Assembly (NCBI GenBank): GCA_916610825.1
Contig: OU744454.1
Coordinates: 5,032,321-5,096,320, forward strand
Source of the DNA: Haliclystus octoradiatus
Taxonomy: Eukaryota > Cnidaria > Staurozoa > Stauromedusae > Haliclystidae
Reading direction: 5' to 3'
Length of the DNA: 64,000 nt
Part shown: piece by piece, positions 1 through 14,470 of the stretch
Layout: each line of letters starts with the position of its first letter
Numbering within the stretch: the first letter of the stretch is position 1
Program-made: the position numbers and the translations under genes
The notes under the pieces: model-generated
Seen by the model: only the letters and a program-made list of their open reading frames with translations
What the model was told of the DNA's origin: nothing
Database searches by the model: none

Positions 1-3000
1 TATGTACTAAAAGTGCACTAAACTAAATAAATGTTAGATACAGTTGTGCAATTTGGGGTTTAAATTATCTATGGTTGATCACTATAACATTCAATGAAAA
101 TGCACTAAATCAAAAACAATAAAGAAAAATATATGTATATTAAAATATGCAGTGTTGCATTTCAGACATTATGACGGTTTATCATTTATGATATGTACTA
201 AAAGTGCACTAAACTAACTAAATGTTAGATAGTTGTGCAATTTGGGTTTAAATTATCTATGGTTGATCACTATAATATTCAATGAAAGTGCACTAAATCA
301 AAAACAATAAAGAAAAATATATGTATTTTAAATATGCAGTGTTGCACTTCAAACATTATGACGGTTTATCATTTATGATATGTACTAAAAGTGAACTAAA
401 CTAAATAAATGTTAGATAGTTGTGCAATTTGGGTTTAAATTATCTATGGTTGATCACTATAATATTCAATGAAAGTGCACTAAATCAAAAACAATAAAGA
501 AAAATATATGTATATTAAAATATGCAGTGTTGCATTTCAGACATTATGACGGTTTATCATTTATGATATGTACTAAAAGTGCACTAAACTAAATAAATGT
601 TAGATACAGTTGTTCAATTTGGGTTTAAATTATCTATGGTTGATAATTATAATATTCAATGAAAGTGCACTAAATCAAAAACAATAAAAAAAATAATATG
701 TATATTAAAATATGCAGTGTTGCACTTCAAACATTATGACGGTTTATCATTTATGATATGTACTAAAAGTGCACTAAACTAAATAAATGTTAGATAAAGT
801 TGTTCAATTTGGGTTTAAATTATCTATGGTTGATAATTATAATATTCAATGAAAGTGCACTAAATCAAAAACAATAAAAAAAAAGTTATGTATATTAAAA
901 TATGCAGTGTTGCACTTCAAACATTTTGACGGTTTATCATTTATGATATGTACTAAAAGTGCACTAAACTAAATAAATGTTAGATAGTTGTGCAATTTGG
1001 GATTTAAATTATCTATGGTTGATCACTATAATATTCAATGAAAGTGCACTCAATCAAAAACAATAAAGAAAAATATATGTATATTAAAATATGCAGTGTT
1101 GCACTTCAAACATTATGACGGTTTATCATTTATGATATGTACTAAAAGTGCACTAAACTAAATAAATGTTAGATAAAGTTGTTCAATTTGGGTTTAAATT
1201 ATCTATGGTTGATCACTATAATATTCAATGAAAGTGAACTAAATCAAAAACAATACAGAAAAATATATGTATATTAAATATGCAGTGTTGCAATTCAAAC
1301 ATTATGACGGTTTATCATTTATGATATGTACTAAAAGTGCACTAAACTAAATAAATGTTTGATACAGTTGTGCAATTTGGGGTTTCAATTATCTATGGTT
1401 GATCACTATAATATTCAATGAAAGTGCACTAAATCAAAAACAATAAAGAAAAATATATGTATATTAAAATATGCAGTGTTGCACTTCAAACATTATGACG
1501 GTTTACATTTATAATATGTACTAAAAGTGCACTAAACTAAATAAATGTTAGATACAGTTGTGCAATTTGAGGTTTCAATTATCTATGGTTGATCACTATA
1601 ATATTCAATGAAAGTGCACTAAATCAAAAACAATAAAGAAAAATATATGTATATTAAAATATGCAGTGTTGCACTTCAAACATTATGACGGTTTATCATT
1701 TATGATATGTACTAAAAGTGCACTAAACTAAATAAATGTTAGATAAAGTTGTTCAATTTGGGTTTAAATTATCTATGGTTGATCACTATAATATTCAATG
1801 AAAGTGCACTAAATCAAAAACAATACAGAAAAATATATGTATATTAAATATGCAGTGTTGCAATTCAAACATTATGACGGTTTATCATTTATGATATGTA
1901 CTAAAAGTGCACTAAACTAAATAAATGTTTGATACAGTTGTGCAATTTGGGGTTTCAATTATCTATGGTTGATCACTATAACATTCAATGAAAGTGCACT
2001 AAATCAAAAACAATAAAAAAAAATATGTATATTAAAATATGCAGTGTTGCATTTAAAACATTATGACGGTTTATCATTTATGATATGTACTAAAAGTGCA
2101 CTAAACTAAATAAATGTTAGATAGTTGTGCAATTTGGGATTTAAATTATCTATGGTTGATCACTATAATATTCAATGAAAGTGCACTCAATCAAAAACAA
2201 TAAAGAAAAATATATGTATATTAAAATATGCAGTGTTGCACTTCAAACATTATGACGGTTTATCATTTATAATATGTACTAAAAGTGAACTAAACTAAAT
2301 AAATGTTAGATACAGTTGTTCAATTTGGGTTTAAATTATCTATGGTTGATCACTATAATATTCAATGAAAGTGAACTAAATCAAAAACAATACAGAAAAA
2401 TATATGTATATTAAATATGCAGTGTTGCAATTCAAACATTATGACGGTTTATCATTTATGATATGTACTAAAAGTGCACTAAACTAAATAAATGTTAGAT
2501 ACAGTTGTGCAATTTGGGGTTTAAATTATCTTTGGTTGATCACTATAATATTCAATGAAAGTGCACTAAATCAAAAACAATAAAGAAAAATATATGTATA
2601 TTAAAATATGCAGTGTTGCACTTCAAACATTATGACGGTTTACATTTATAATATGTACTAAAAGTGCACTAAACTAAATAAATGTTAGATACAGTTGTGC
2701 AATTTGAGGTTTCAATTATCTATGGTTGATCACTATAATATTCAATGAAAGTGCACTAAATCAAAAACAATAAAGAAAAATATATGTATATTAAAATATG
2801 CAGTGTTGCACTTCAAACATTATGACGGTTTATCATTTATGATATGTACTAAAAGTGCACTAAACTAAATAAATGTTAGATAAAGTTGTTCAATTTGGGT
2901 TTAAATTATCTATGGTTGATCACTATAATATTCAATGAAAGTGAACTAAATCAAAAACAATACAGAAAAATATATGTATATTAAATATGCAGTGTTGCAA

Positions 3001-6000
3001 TTCAAACATTATGACGGTTTATCATTTATGATATGTACTAAAAGTGCACTAAACTAACTAAATGTTAGATAGTTGTGCAATTTGGGTTTAAATTATCTAT
3101 GGTTGATCACTATAATATTCAATGAAAGTGCACTAAATCAAAAACAATAAAGAAAAATATAGGTATTTTAAATATGCAGTGTTGCACTTCATACATTATG
3201 ACGGTTTATCATTTATAATATGTACTAAAAGTGCACTAAACTAAATAAATGTTAGATACAGTTGTGCAATTTGGGGTTTAAATTATCTATGGTTGATCAC
3301 TATAATATTCAATGAAAGTGCACTAAATCAAAAACAATAAAGAAAAATATATGTATATTAAAATATGCAGTGTTGCACTTCAAACATTATGACGGTTTAC
3401 ATTTATGATATGTACTAAAAGTGCACTAAACTAAATAAATGTTAGACAGTTGTGCAATTTGAGGTTTAAATTATCTATGGTTGATCACTATAATATTCAA
3501 TAAAAGTGCACTAAATCAAAAACAATAAAGAAAAATAAATGTATATTAAATATGCAGTGTTGTATTTCAGACATTATGACGGTTTATCATTTATGATATG
3601 TACTAAAAGTGCACTAAACTAAATAAATGTTAGATACAGTTGTGCAATTTTTGGTTTCAATTATCTATGGTTGATCACTATAATACTCAATGAAAGTGCA
3701 CTAAATCAAAAACAATAAAGAAAATTATATGTATATTTAAATATGCAGTGTTGCACTTCAAACATTATGACTGTTTATCATTTATAATATGTACTAAAAG
3801 TGCACTAAACTAAATAAATGTTAGTTACAGTTGTGCAATTTGGGGTTTAAATTATCTATGGTTGATCACTATAATATTCAATGAAAGTGCACTAAATCAA
3901 AAACGATAAAGAAAAATATAAGTATATTAAAATATGCAGTGTTGCATTTCAGACATTATGACGGTTTATCATTTATGATATGTACTAAAAGTGCACTAAA
4001 CTAAATAAATGTTAGATACAGTTGTTCAATTTGGGTTTAAATTATCTATGGTTGATAATTATAATATTCAATGAAAGTGCACTAAATCAAAAACAATAAA
4101 AAAAATAATATGTATATTAAAATATGCAGTGTTGCACTTCAAACATTATGACGGTTTATCATTTATGATATGTACTAAAAGTGCACTAAACTAAATAAAT
4201 GTTAGATAAAGTTGTTCAATTTGGGTTTAAATTATCTATGGTTGATAATTATAATATTCAATGAAAGTGCACTAAATCAAAAACAATAAAAAAAAAGTTA
4301 TGTATATTAAAATATGCAGTGTTGCACTTCAAACATTTTGACGGTTTATCATTTATGATATGTACTAAAAGTGCACTAAACTAAATAAATGTTAGATAGT
4401 TGTGCAATTTGGGATTTAAATTATCTATGGTTGATCACTATAATATTCAATGAAAGTGCACTCAATCAAAAACAATAAAGAAAAATATATGTATATTAAA
4501 ATATGCAGTGTTGCACTTCAAACATTATGACGGTTTATCATTTATGATATGTACTAAAAGTGCACTAAACTAAATAAATGTTAGATAAAGTTGTTCAATT
4601 TGGGTTTAAATTATCTATGGTTGATCACTATAATATTCAATGAAAGTGAACTAAATCAAAAACAATACAGAAAAATATATGTATATTAAATATGCAGTGT
4701 TGCAATTCAAACATTATGACGGTTTATCATTTATGATATGTACTAAAAGTGCACTAAACTAAATAAATGTTAGATACAGTTGTGCAATTTGGGGTTTAAA
4801 TTATCTATGGTTGATCACTATAACATTCAATGAAAGTGCACTAAATCAAAAACAATAAAGAAAAATATATGTATATTAAAATATGCAGTGTTGCACTTCA
4901 AACATTATGACGGTTTACATTTATAATATGTACTAAAAGTGCACTAAACTAAATAAATGTTAGATACAGTTGTGCAATTTGAGGTTTCAATTATCTATGG
5001 TTGATCACTATAATATTCAATGAAAGTGCACTAAATCAAAAACGATAAAGAAAAATATATGTATATTAAAATATGCAGTGTTGCACTTCAAACATTATGA
5101 CGGTTTATCATTTATGATATGTACTAAAAGTGCACTAAACTAAATAAATGTTAGATAAAGTTGTTCAATTTGGGTTTAAATTATCTATGGTTGATCACTA
5201 TAATATTCAATGAAAGTGAACTAAATCAAAAACAATACAGAAAAATATATGTATATTAAATATGCAGTGTTGCAATTCAAACATTATGACGGTTTATCAT
5301 TTATGATATGTACTAAAAGTGCACTAAACTAAATAAATGTTTGATACAGTTGTGCAATTTGGGGTTTCAATTATCTATGGTTGATCACTATAACATTCAA
5401 TGAAAGTGCACTAAATCAAAAACAATAAAAAAAAATATGTATATTAAAATATGCAGTGTTGCATTTAAAACATTATGACGGTTTATCATTTATGATATGT
5501 ACTAAAAGTGCACTAAACTAAATAAATGTTAGATAGTTGTGCAATTTGGGATTTAAATTATCTATGGTTGATCACTATAATATTCAATGAAAGTGCACTC
5601 AATCAAAAACAATAAAGAAAAATATATGTATATTAAAATATGCAGTGTTGCACTTCAAACATTATGACGGTTTATCATTTATAATATGTACTAAAAGTGA
5701 ACTAAACTAAATAAATGTTAGATACAGTTGTTCAATTTGGGTTTAAATTATCTATGGTTGATCACTATAATATTCAATGAAAGTGAACTAAATCAAAAAC
5801 AATACAGAAAAATATATGTATATTAAATATGCAGTGTTGCAATTCAAACATTATGACGGTTTATCATTTATGATATGTACTAAAAGTGCACTAAACTAAA
5901 TAAATGTTAGATACAGTTGTGCAATTTGGGGTTTAAATTATCTATGGTTGATCACTATAATATTCAATGAAAGTGCACTAAATCAAAAACAATAAAGAAA

Positions 6001-9000
6001 AATATATGTATATTAAAATATGCAGTGTTGCACTTCAAACATTATGACGGTTTACATTTATAATATGTACTAAAAGTGCACTAAACTAAATAAATGTTAG
6101 ATACAGTTGTGCAATTTGAGGTTTCAATTATCTATGGTTGATCACTATAATATTCAATGAAAGTGCACTAAATCAAAAACAATAAAGAAAAATATATGTA
6201 TATTAAAATATGCAGTGTTGCACTTCAAACATTATGACGGTTTATCATTTATGATATGTACTAAAAGTGCACTAAACTAAATAAATGTTAGATAAAGTTG
6301 TTCAATTTGGGTTTAAATTATCTATGGTTGATCACTATAATATTCAATGAAAGTGAACTAAATCAAAAACAATACAGAAAAATATATGTATATTAAATAT
6401 GCAGTGTTGCAATTCAAACATTATGACGGTTTATCATTTATGATATGTACTAAAAGTGCACTAAACTAAATAAATGTTTGATACAGTTGTGCAATTTGGG
6501 GTTTCAATTATCTATGGTTGATCACTATAATATTCATTGAAAGTGCACTAAATCAAAAACAATAAAAAAAAATATGTATATTAAAATATGCAGTGTTGCA
6601 TTTAAAACATTATGACGGTTTATCATTTATAATATGTACTAAAAGTGCACTAAACTAAATAAATGTTAGATACAGTTGTGCAATTTGGGGTTTAAATTAT
6701 CTATGGTTGATCACTATAACATTCAATGAAAATGCACTAAATCAAAAACAATAAAGAAAAATATATGTATATTAAAATATGCAGTGTTGCATTTCAGACA
6801 TTATGACGGTTTATCATTTATGATATGTACTAAAAGTGCACTAAACTAACTAAATGTTAGATAGTTGTGCAATTTGGGTTTAAATTATCTATGGTTGATC
6901 ACTATAATATTCAATGAAAGTGCACTAAATCAAAAACAATAAAGAAAAATATATGTATTTTAAATATGCAGTGTTGCACTTCAAACATTATGACGGTTTA
7001 TCATTTATGATATGTACTAAAAGTGAACTAAACTAAATAAATGTTAGATAGTTGTGCAATTTGGGTTTAAATTATCTATGGTTGATCACTATAATATTCA
7101 ATGAAAGTGCACTAAATCAAAAACAATAAAGAAAAATATATGTATATTAAAATATGCAGTGTTGCATTTCAGACATTATGACGGTTTATCATTTATGATA
7201 TGTACTAAAAGTGCACTAAACTAAATAAATGTTAGATACAGTTGTTCAATTTGGGTTTAAATTATCTATGGTTGATAATTATAATATTCAATGAAAGTGC
7301 ACTAAATCAAAAACAATAAAAAAAATAATATGTATATTAAAATATGCAGTGTTGCACTTCAAACATTATGACGGTTTATCATTTATGATATGTACTAAAA
7401 GTGCACTAAACTAAATAAATGTTAGATAAAGTTGTTCAATTTGGGTTTAAATTATCTATGGTTGATAATTATAATATTCAATGAAAGTGCACTAAATCAA
7501 AAACAATAAAAAAAAAGTTATGTATATTAAAATATGCAGTGTTGCACTTCAAACATTTTGACGGTTTATCATTTATGATATGTACTAAAAGTGCACTAAA
7601 CTAAATAAATGTTAGATAGTTGTGCAATTTGGGATTTAAATTATCTATGGTTGATCACTATAATATTCAATGAAAGTGCACTCAATCAAAAACAATAAAG
7701 AAAAATATATGTATATTAAAATATGCAGTGTTGCACTTCAAACATTATGACGGTTTATCATTTATGATATGTACTAAAAGTGCACTAAACTAAATAAATG
7801 TTAGATAAAGTTGTTCAATTTGGGTTTAAATTATCTATGGTTGATCACTATAATATTCAATGAAAGTGAACTAAATCAAAAACAATACAGAAAAATATAT
7901 GTATATTAAATATGCAGTGTTGCAATTCAAACATTATGACGGTTTATCATTTATGATATGTACTAAAAGTGCACTAAACTAAATAAATGTTAGATACAGT
8001 TGTGCAATTTGGGGTTTAAATTATCTATGGTTGATCACTATAATATTCAATGAAAGTGCACTAAATCAAAAACAATAAAGAAAAATATATGTATATTAAA
8101 ATATGCAGTGTTGCACTTCAAACATTATGACGGTTTACATTTATAATATGTACTAAAAGTGCACTAAACTAAATAAATGTTAGATACAGTTGTGCAATTT
8201 GAGGTTTCAATTATCTATGGTTGATCACTATAATATTCAATGAAAGTGCACTAAATCAAAAACAATAAAGAAAAATATATGTATATTAAAATATGCAGTG
8301 TTGCACTTCAAACATTATGACGGTTTATCATTTATGATATGTACTAAAAGTGCACTAAACTAAATAAATGTTAGATAAAGTTGTTCAATTTGGGTTTAAA
8401 TTATCTATGGTTGATCACTATAATATTCAATGAAAGTGAACTAAATCAAAAACAATACAGAAAAAATATATGTATATTAAATATGCAGTGTTGCAATTCA
8501 AACATTATGACGGTTTATCATTTATGATATGTACTAAAAGTGCACTAAACTAAATAAATGTTTGATACAGTTGTGCAATTTGGGGTTTCAATTATCTATG
8601 GTTGATCACTATAACATTCAATGAAAGTGCACTAAATCAAAAACAATAAAAAAAAATATGTATATTAAAATATGCAGTGTTGCATTTAAAACATTATGAC
8701 GGTTTATCATTTATGATATGTACTAAAAGTGCACTAAACTAAATAAATGTTAGATAGTTGTGCAATTTGGGATTTAAATTATCTATGGTTGATCACTATA
8801 ATATTCAATGAAAGTGCACTCAATCAAAAACAATAAAGAAAAATATATGTATATTAAAATATGCAGTGTTGCACTTCAAACATTATGACGGTTTATCATT
8901 TATAATATGTACTAAAAGTGCACTAAACTAAATAAATGTTAGATACAGTTGTTCAATTTGGGTTTAAATTATCTATGGTTGATCACTATAATATTCAATG

Positions 9001-12000
9001 AAAGTGAACTAAATCAAAAACAATACAGAAAAATATATGTATATTAAATATGCAGTGTTGCAATTCAAACATTATGACGGTTTATCATTTATGATATGTA
9101 CTAAAAGTGCACTAAACTAAATAAATGTTAGATACAGTTGTGCAATTTGGGGTTTAAATTATCTTTGGTTGATCACTATAATATTCAATGAAAGTGCACT
9201 AAATCAAAAACAATAAAGAAAAATATATGTATATTAAAATATGCAGTGTTGCACTTCAAACATTATGACGGTTTACATTTATAATATGTACTAAAAGTGC
9301 ACTAAACTAAATAAATGTTAGATACAGTTGTGCAATTTGAGGTTTCAATTATCTATGGTTGATCACTATAATATTCAATGAAAGTGCACTAAATCAAAAA
9401 CAATAAAGAAAAATATATGTATATTAAAATATGCAGTGTTGCACTTCAAACATTATGACGGTTTATCATTTATGATATGTACTAAAAGTGCACTAAACTA
9501 AATAAATGTTAGATAAAGTTGTTCAATTTGGGTTTAAATTATCTATGGTTGATCACTATAATATTCAATGAAAGTGAACTAAATCAAAAACAATACAGAA
9601 AAATATATGTATATTAAATATGCAGTGTTGCAATTCAAACATTATGACGGTTTATCATTTATGATATGTACTAAAAGTGCACTAAACTAAATAAATGTTT
9701 GATACAGTTGTGCAATTTGGGGTTTCAATTATCTATGGTTGATCACTATAATATTCAATGAAAGTGCACTAAATCAAAAACAATAAAAAAAAATATGTAT
9801 ATTAAAATATGCAGTGTTGCATTTAAAACATTATGACGGTTTATCATTTATAATATGTACTAAAAGTGCACTAAACTAAATAAATGTTAGATACAGTTGT
9901 GCAATTTGGGGTTTAAATTATCTATGGTTGATCACTATAACATTCAATGAAAATGCACTAAATCAAAAACAATAAAGAAAAATATATGTATATTAAAATA
10001 TGCAGTGTTGCATTTCAGACATTATGACGGTTTATCATTTATGATATGTACTAAAAGTGCACTAAACTAACTAAATGTTAGATAGTTGTGCAATTTGGGT
10101 TTAAATTATCTATGGTTGATCACTATAATATTCAATGAAAGTGCACTAAATCAAAAACAATAAAGAAAAATATATGTATTTTAAATATGCAGTGTTGCAC
10201 TTCAAACATTATGACGGTTTATCATTTATGATATGTACTAAAAGTGAACTAAACTAAATAAATGTTAGATAGTTGTGCAATTTGGGTTTAAATTATCTAT
10301 GGTTGATCACTATAATATTCAATGAAAGTGCACTAAATCAAAAACAATAAAGAAAAATATATGTATATTAAAATATGCAGTGTTGCATTTAAAACATTAT
10401 GACGGTTTATCATTTATGATATGTACTAAAAGTGCACTAAACTAAATAAATGTTAGACAGTTGTGCAATTTGGGGTTTAAATTATCTATGGTTGATCACT
10501 ATAATATTCAATGAAAGTGCACTAAATCAAAAACAATAAAGAAAAATATAGGTATTTTAAATATGCAGTGTTGCACTTCATACATTATGACGGTTTATCA
10601 TTTATAATATGTACTAAAAGTGCACTAAACTAAATAAATGTTAGATACAGTTGTGCAATTTGGGGTTTAAATTATCTATGGTTGATCACTATAATATTCA
10701 ATGAAAGTGCACTAAATCAAAAACAATAAAGAAAAATATATGTATATTAAAATATGCAGTGTTGCACTTCAAACATTATGACGGTTTATCATTTATGATA
10801 TGTACTAAAAGTGCACTAAACTAAATAAATGTTAGACAGTTGTGCAATTTGGGGTTTAAATTATCTATGGTTGATCACTATAATATTCAATGAAAGTGCA
10901 CGAAATCAAAAACGATAAAGAAAAATATAAGTATATTAAAATATGCAGTGTTGCATTTAAAACATTATGACGGTTTATCATTTATGATATGTACTAAAAG
11001 TGCACTAAACTAAATAAATGTTAGATAGTTGTGCAATTTGGGGATTAAATTATCTATGGTTGATCATTATAATATTCAATGAAAATGCACGAAATCAAAA
11101 ACGATAAAGAAAAATATAAGTATATTAAAATATGCAGTGTTGCATTTAAAACATTATGACGGTTTATCATTTATGATATGTACTAAAAGTGCACTAAACT
11201 AAATAAATGTTAGACAGTTGTGCAATTTGGGGTTTAAATTATCTATGGTTGATCACTATAATATTCAATGAAAGTGCACTAAATCAAAAACAATAAAGAA
11301 AAATATATGTATATTAAAATATGCAGTGTTGCATTTAAAACATTATGACGGTTTATCATTTATGATATGTACTAAAAGTGCACTAAACTAAATAAATGTT
11401 AGACAGTTGTGCAATTTGGGGTTTAAATTATCTATGGTTGATCACTATAATATTCAATGAAAGTGCACTAAATCAAAAACAATAAAGAAAAATATATGTA
11501 TATTAAAATATGCAGTGTTGCACTTCAAACATTATGACGGTTTACATTTATAATATGTACTAAAAGTGCACTAAACTAAATAAATGTTAGATACAGTTGT
11601 GCAATTTGAGGTTTCAATTATCTATGGTTGATCACTATAATATTCAATGAAAGTGCACTAAATCAAAAACAATAAAGAAAAATATATGTATATTAAAATA
11701 TGCAGTGTTGCACTTCAAACATTATGACGGTTTATCATTTATGATATGTACTAAAAGTGCACTAAACTAAATAAATGTTAGATAAAGTTGTTCAATTTGG
11801 GTTTAAATTATCTATGGTTGATCACTATAATATTCAATGAAAGTGAACTAAATCAAAAACAATACAGAAAAATATATGTATATTAAATATGCAGTGTTGC
11901 AATTCAAACATTATGACGGTTTATCATTTATGATATGTACTAAAAGTGCACTAAACTAAATAAATGTTTGATACAGTTGTGCAATTTGGGGTTTCAATTA

Positions 12001-14016
12001 TCTATGGTTGATCACTATAATATTCAATGAAAGTGCACTAAATCAAAAACAATAAAAAAAAATATGTATATTAAAATATGCAGTGTTGCATTTAAAACAT
12101 TATGACGGTTTATCATTTATGATATGTACTAAAAGTGCACTAAACTAAATAAATGTTAGATAGTTGTGCAATTTGGGATTTAAATTATCTATGGTTGATC
12201 ACTATAATATTCAATGAAAGTGCACTCAATCAAAAACAATAAAGAAAAATATATGTATATTAAAATATGCAGTGTTGCACTTCAAACATTATGACGGTTT
12301 ATCATTTATAATATGTACTAAAAGTGAACTAAACTAAATAAATGTTAGATACAGTTGTTCAATTTGGGTTTAAATTATCTATGGTTGATCACTATAATAT
12401 TCAATGAAAGTGAACTAAATCAAAAACAATACAGAAAAATATATGTATATTAAATATGCAGTGTTGCACTTCAAACATTATGACGGTTTATCATTTATGA
12501 TATGTACTAAAAGTGCACTAAACTAAATAAATGTTAGATACAGTTGTGCAATTTGGGGTTTAAATTATCTATGGTTGATCACTATAATATTCAATGAAAG
12601 TGCACTAAATCAAAAACAATAAAGAAAAATATATGTATATTAAAATATGCAGTGTTGCACTTCAAACATTATGACGGTTTACATTTATAATATGTACTAA
12701 AAGTGCACTAAACTAAATAAATGTTAGATACAGTTGTGCAATTTGAGGTTTCAATTATCTATGGTTGATCACTATAATATTCAATGAAAGTGCACTAAAT
12801 CAAAAACAATAAAGAAAAATATATGTATATTAAAATATGCAGTGTTGCACTTCAAACATTATGACGGTTTATCATTTATGATATGTACTAAAAGTGCACT
12901 AAACTAAATAAATGTTAGATAAAGTTGTTCAATTTGGGTTTAAATTATCTATGGTTGATCACTATAATATTCAATGAAAGTGAACTAAATCAAAAACAAT
13001 ACAGAAAAATATATGTATATTAAATATGCAGTGTTGCAATTCAAACATTATGACGGTTTATCATTTATGATATGTACTAAATGTGCACTAAACTAAATAA
13101 ATGTTTGATACAGTTGTGCAATTTGGGGTTTCAATTATCTATGGTTGATCACTATAATATTCAATGAAAGTGCACTAAATCAAAAACAATAAAAAAAAAT
13201 ATGTATATTAAAATATGCAGTGTTGCATTTAAAACATTATGACGGTTTATCATTTATAATATGTACTAAAAGTGCACTAAACTAAATAAATGTTAGATAC
13301 AGTTGTGCAATTTGGGGTTTAAATTATCTATGGTTGATCACTATAACATTCAATGAAAATGCACTAAATCAAAAACAATAAAGAAAAATATATGTATATT
13401 AAAATATGCAGTGTTGCATTTCAGACATTATGACGGTTTATCATTTATGATATGTACTAAAAGTGCACTAAACTAACTAAATGTTAGATAGTTGTGCAAT
13501 TTGGGTTTAAATTATCTATGGTTGATCACTATAATATTCAATGAAAGTGCACTAAATCAAAAACAATAAAGAAAAATATATGTATTTTAAATATGCAGTG
13601 TTGCACTTCAAACATTATGACGGTTTATCATTTATGATATGTACTAAAAGTGAACTAAACTAAATAAATGTTAGATAGTTGTGCAATTTGGGTTTAAATT
13701 ATCTATGGTTGATCATTATAATATTCAATGAAAGTGCACTAAATCAAAAACAATAAAGAAAAATATATGTATATTAAAATATGCAGTGTTGCATTTAAAA
13801 CATTATGACGGTTTATCATTTATGATATGTACTAAAAGTGCACTAAACTAAATAAATGTTAGATAGTTGTGCAATTTGGGTTTAAATTATCTATGGTTGA
13901 TCATTATAATATTCAATGAAAGTGCACTAAATCAAAAACAATAAAGAAAAATATATGTATTTTAAAATATGCAGTGTTGCATTTAAAACATTATGACGGT
14001 TTATCATTTATGATAT
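1..14016. repeat. Satellite DNA array, ~188 bp monomer, higher-order organised
   Basis: The whole stretch is a head-to-tail tandem repeat. Successive monomers starting with tatgtactaaaag begin at 1, 192, 379 and 567, so the unit is 187-191 bp and about 75 units are present. The array begins before the window and ends at 14016 within ...catttatgatat. Monomer variants recur in order. A pair of monomers carrying tgataatt instead of tgatcact begins at 641, 4053 and 7273 (spacing 3412 and 3220). The actaactaaa variant occurs at 192, 3032, 6824, 10045 and 13451. The block at 1-~640 recurs at 6633-7273, offset 6632. This is higher-order-repeat structure of about 17-18 monomers. No coding potential is seen; stops lie in all frames. 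The role is unknown; such arrays are typical of pericentromeric or other heterochromatin. Confidence 0.97.
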
Positions 14017-14470
14017 CATAGTTCCATAAGAGTCTTCTTAGACAATGATTTGACGCAAATTTCCTGCACAACAGTAGTAAGTTTCACTGGATGTTTACAT
14101 CTAGAAATAAGAAAGATTCTGTTCGATTCCTTTGTTTACTCACATTTCGACTACTGTGCTGTTGTTTGGGGGAACAGTATGCAAAAACACCTTGATCGTC
14201 TCTATAATTTACTGAACAAGGATGGCGTTGATGTCATTTATATTATCGATGATTAGAAATAAAGTATACGCTAAGTAAAGCTCGTGTTCGAGAATGGTTC
14301 AACAGTTCAAACTTTGAAAACATTCTACGAAAAACGCATTCTAAGCAAGGCAAAGCCATGCATGTTTGAAAACGAGTGTTTGAATGATACGTGCATTATT
14401 CAGCTTGTGCGAGTGCAAGGTTCCTATGTCTGTTTTGACCCTCTCAAGAGGCCTATAACTTCCACCTAGT
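14017..14470 (+). pseudogene. Non-LTR retrotransposon (LINE) reverse transcriptase C-terminal fragment
   Basis: Immediately after the satellite, 14050-14256 reads a 68-residue stretch with the SFVYSHFDYCAVVWGN motif, which is diagnostic of the region after the catalytic core of LINE reverse transcriptases. It is followed by KHLDRLYNLLNK. A further in-frame-like piece at 14284-14469 may be the next part of the same C-terminus but is not convincing on its own. The core RT motifs are absent, the frame is broken near 14256, and no 3' tail is identifiable. This is a dead 5'-truncated remnant whose left edge coincides with the satellite boundary. Confidence 0.75.

Noticed and set aside
1-14016. CRISPR-like array
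   Set aside because: The repeats are contiguous 188 bp units without unique spacers, and the genome is animal; it is satellite DNA.
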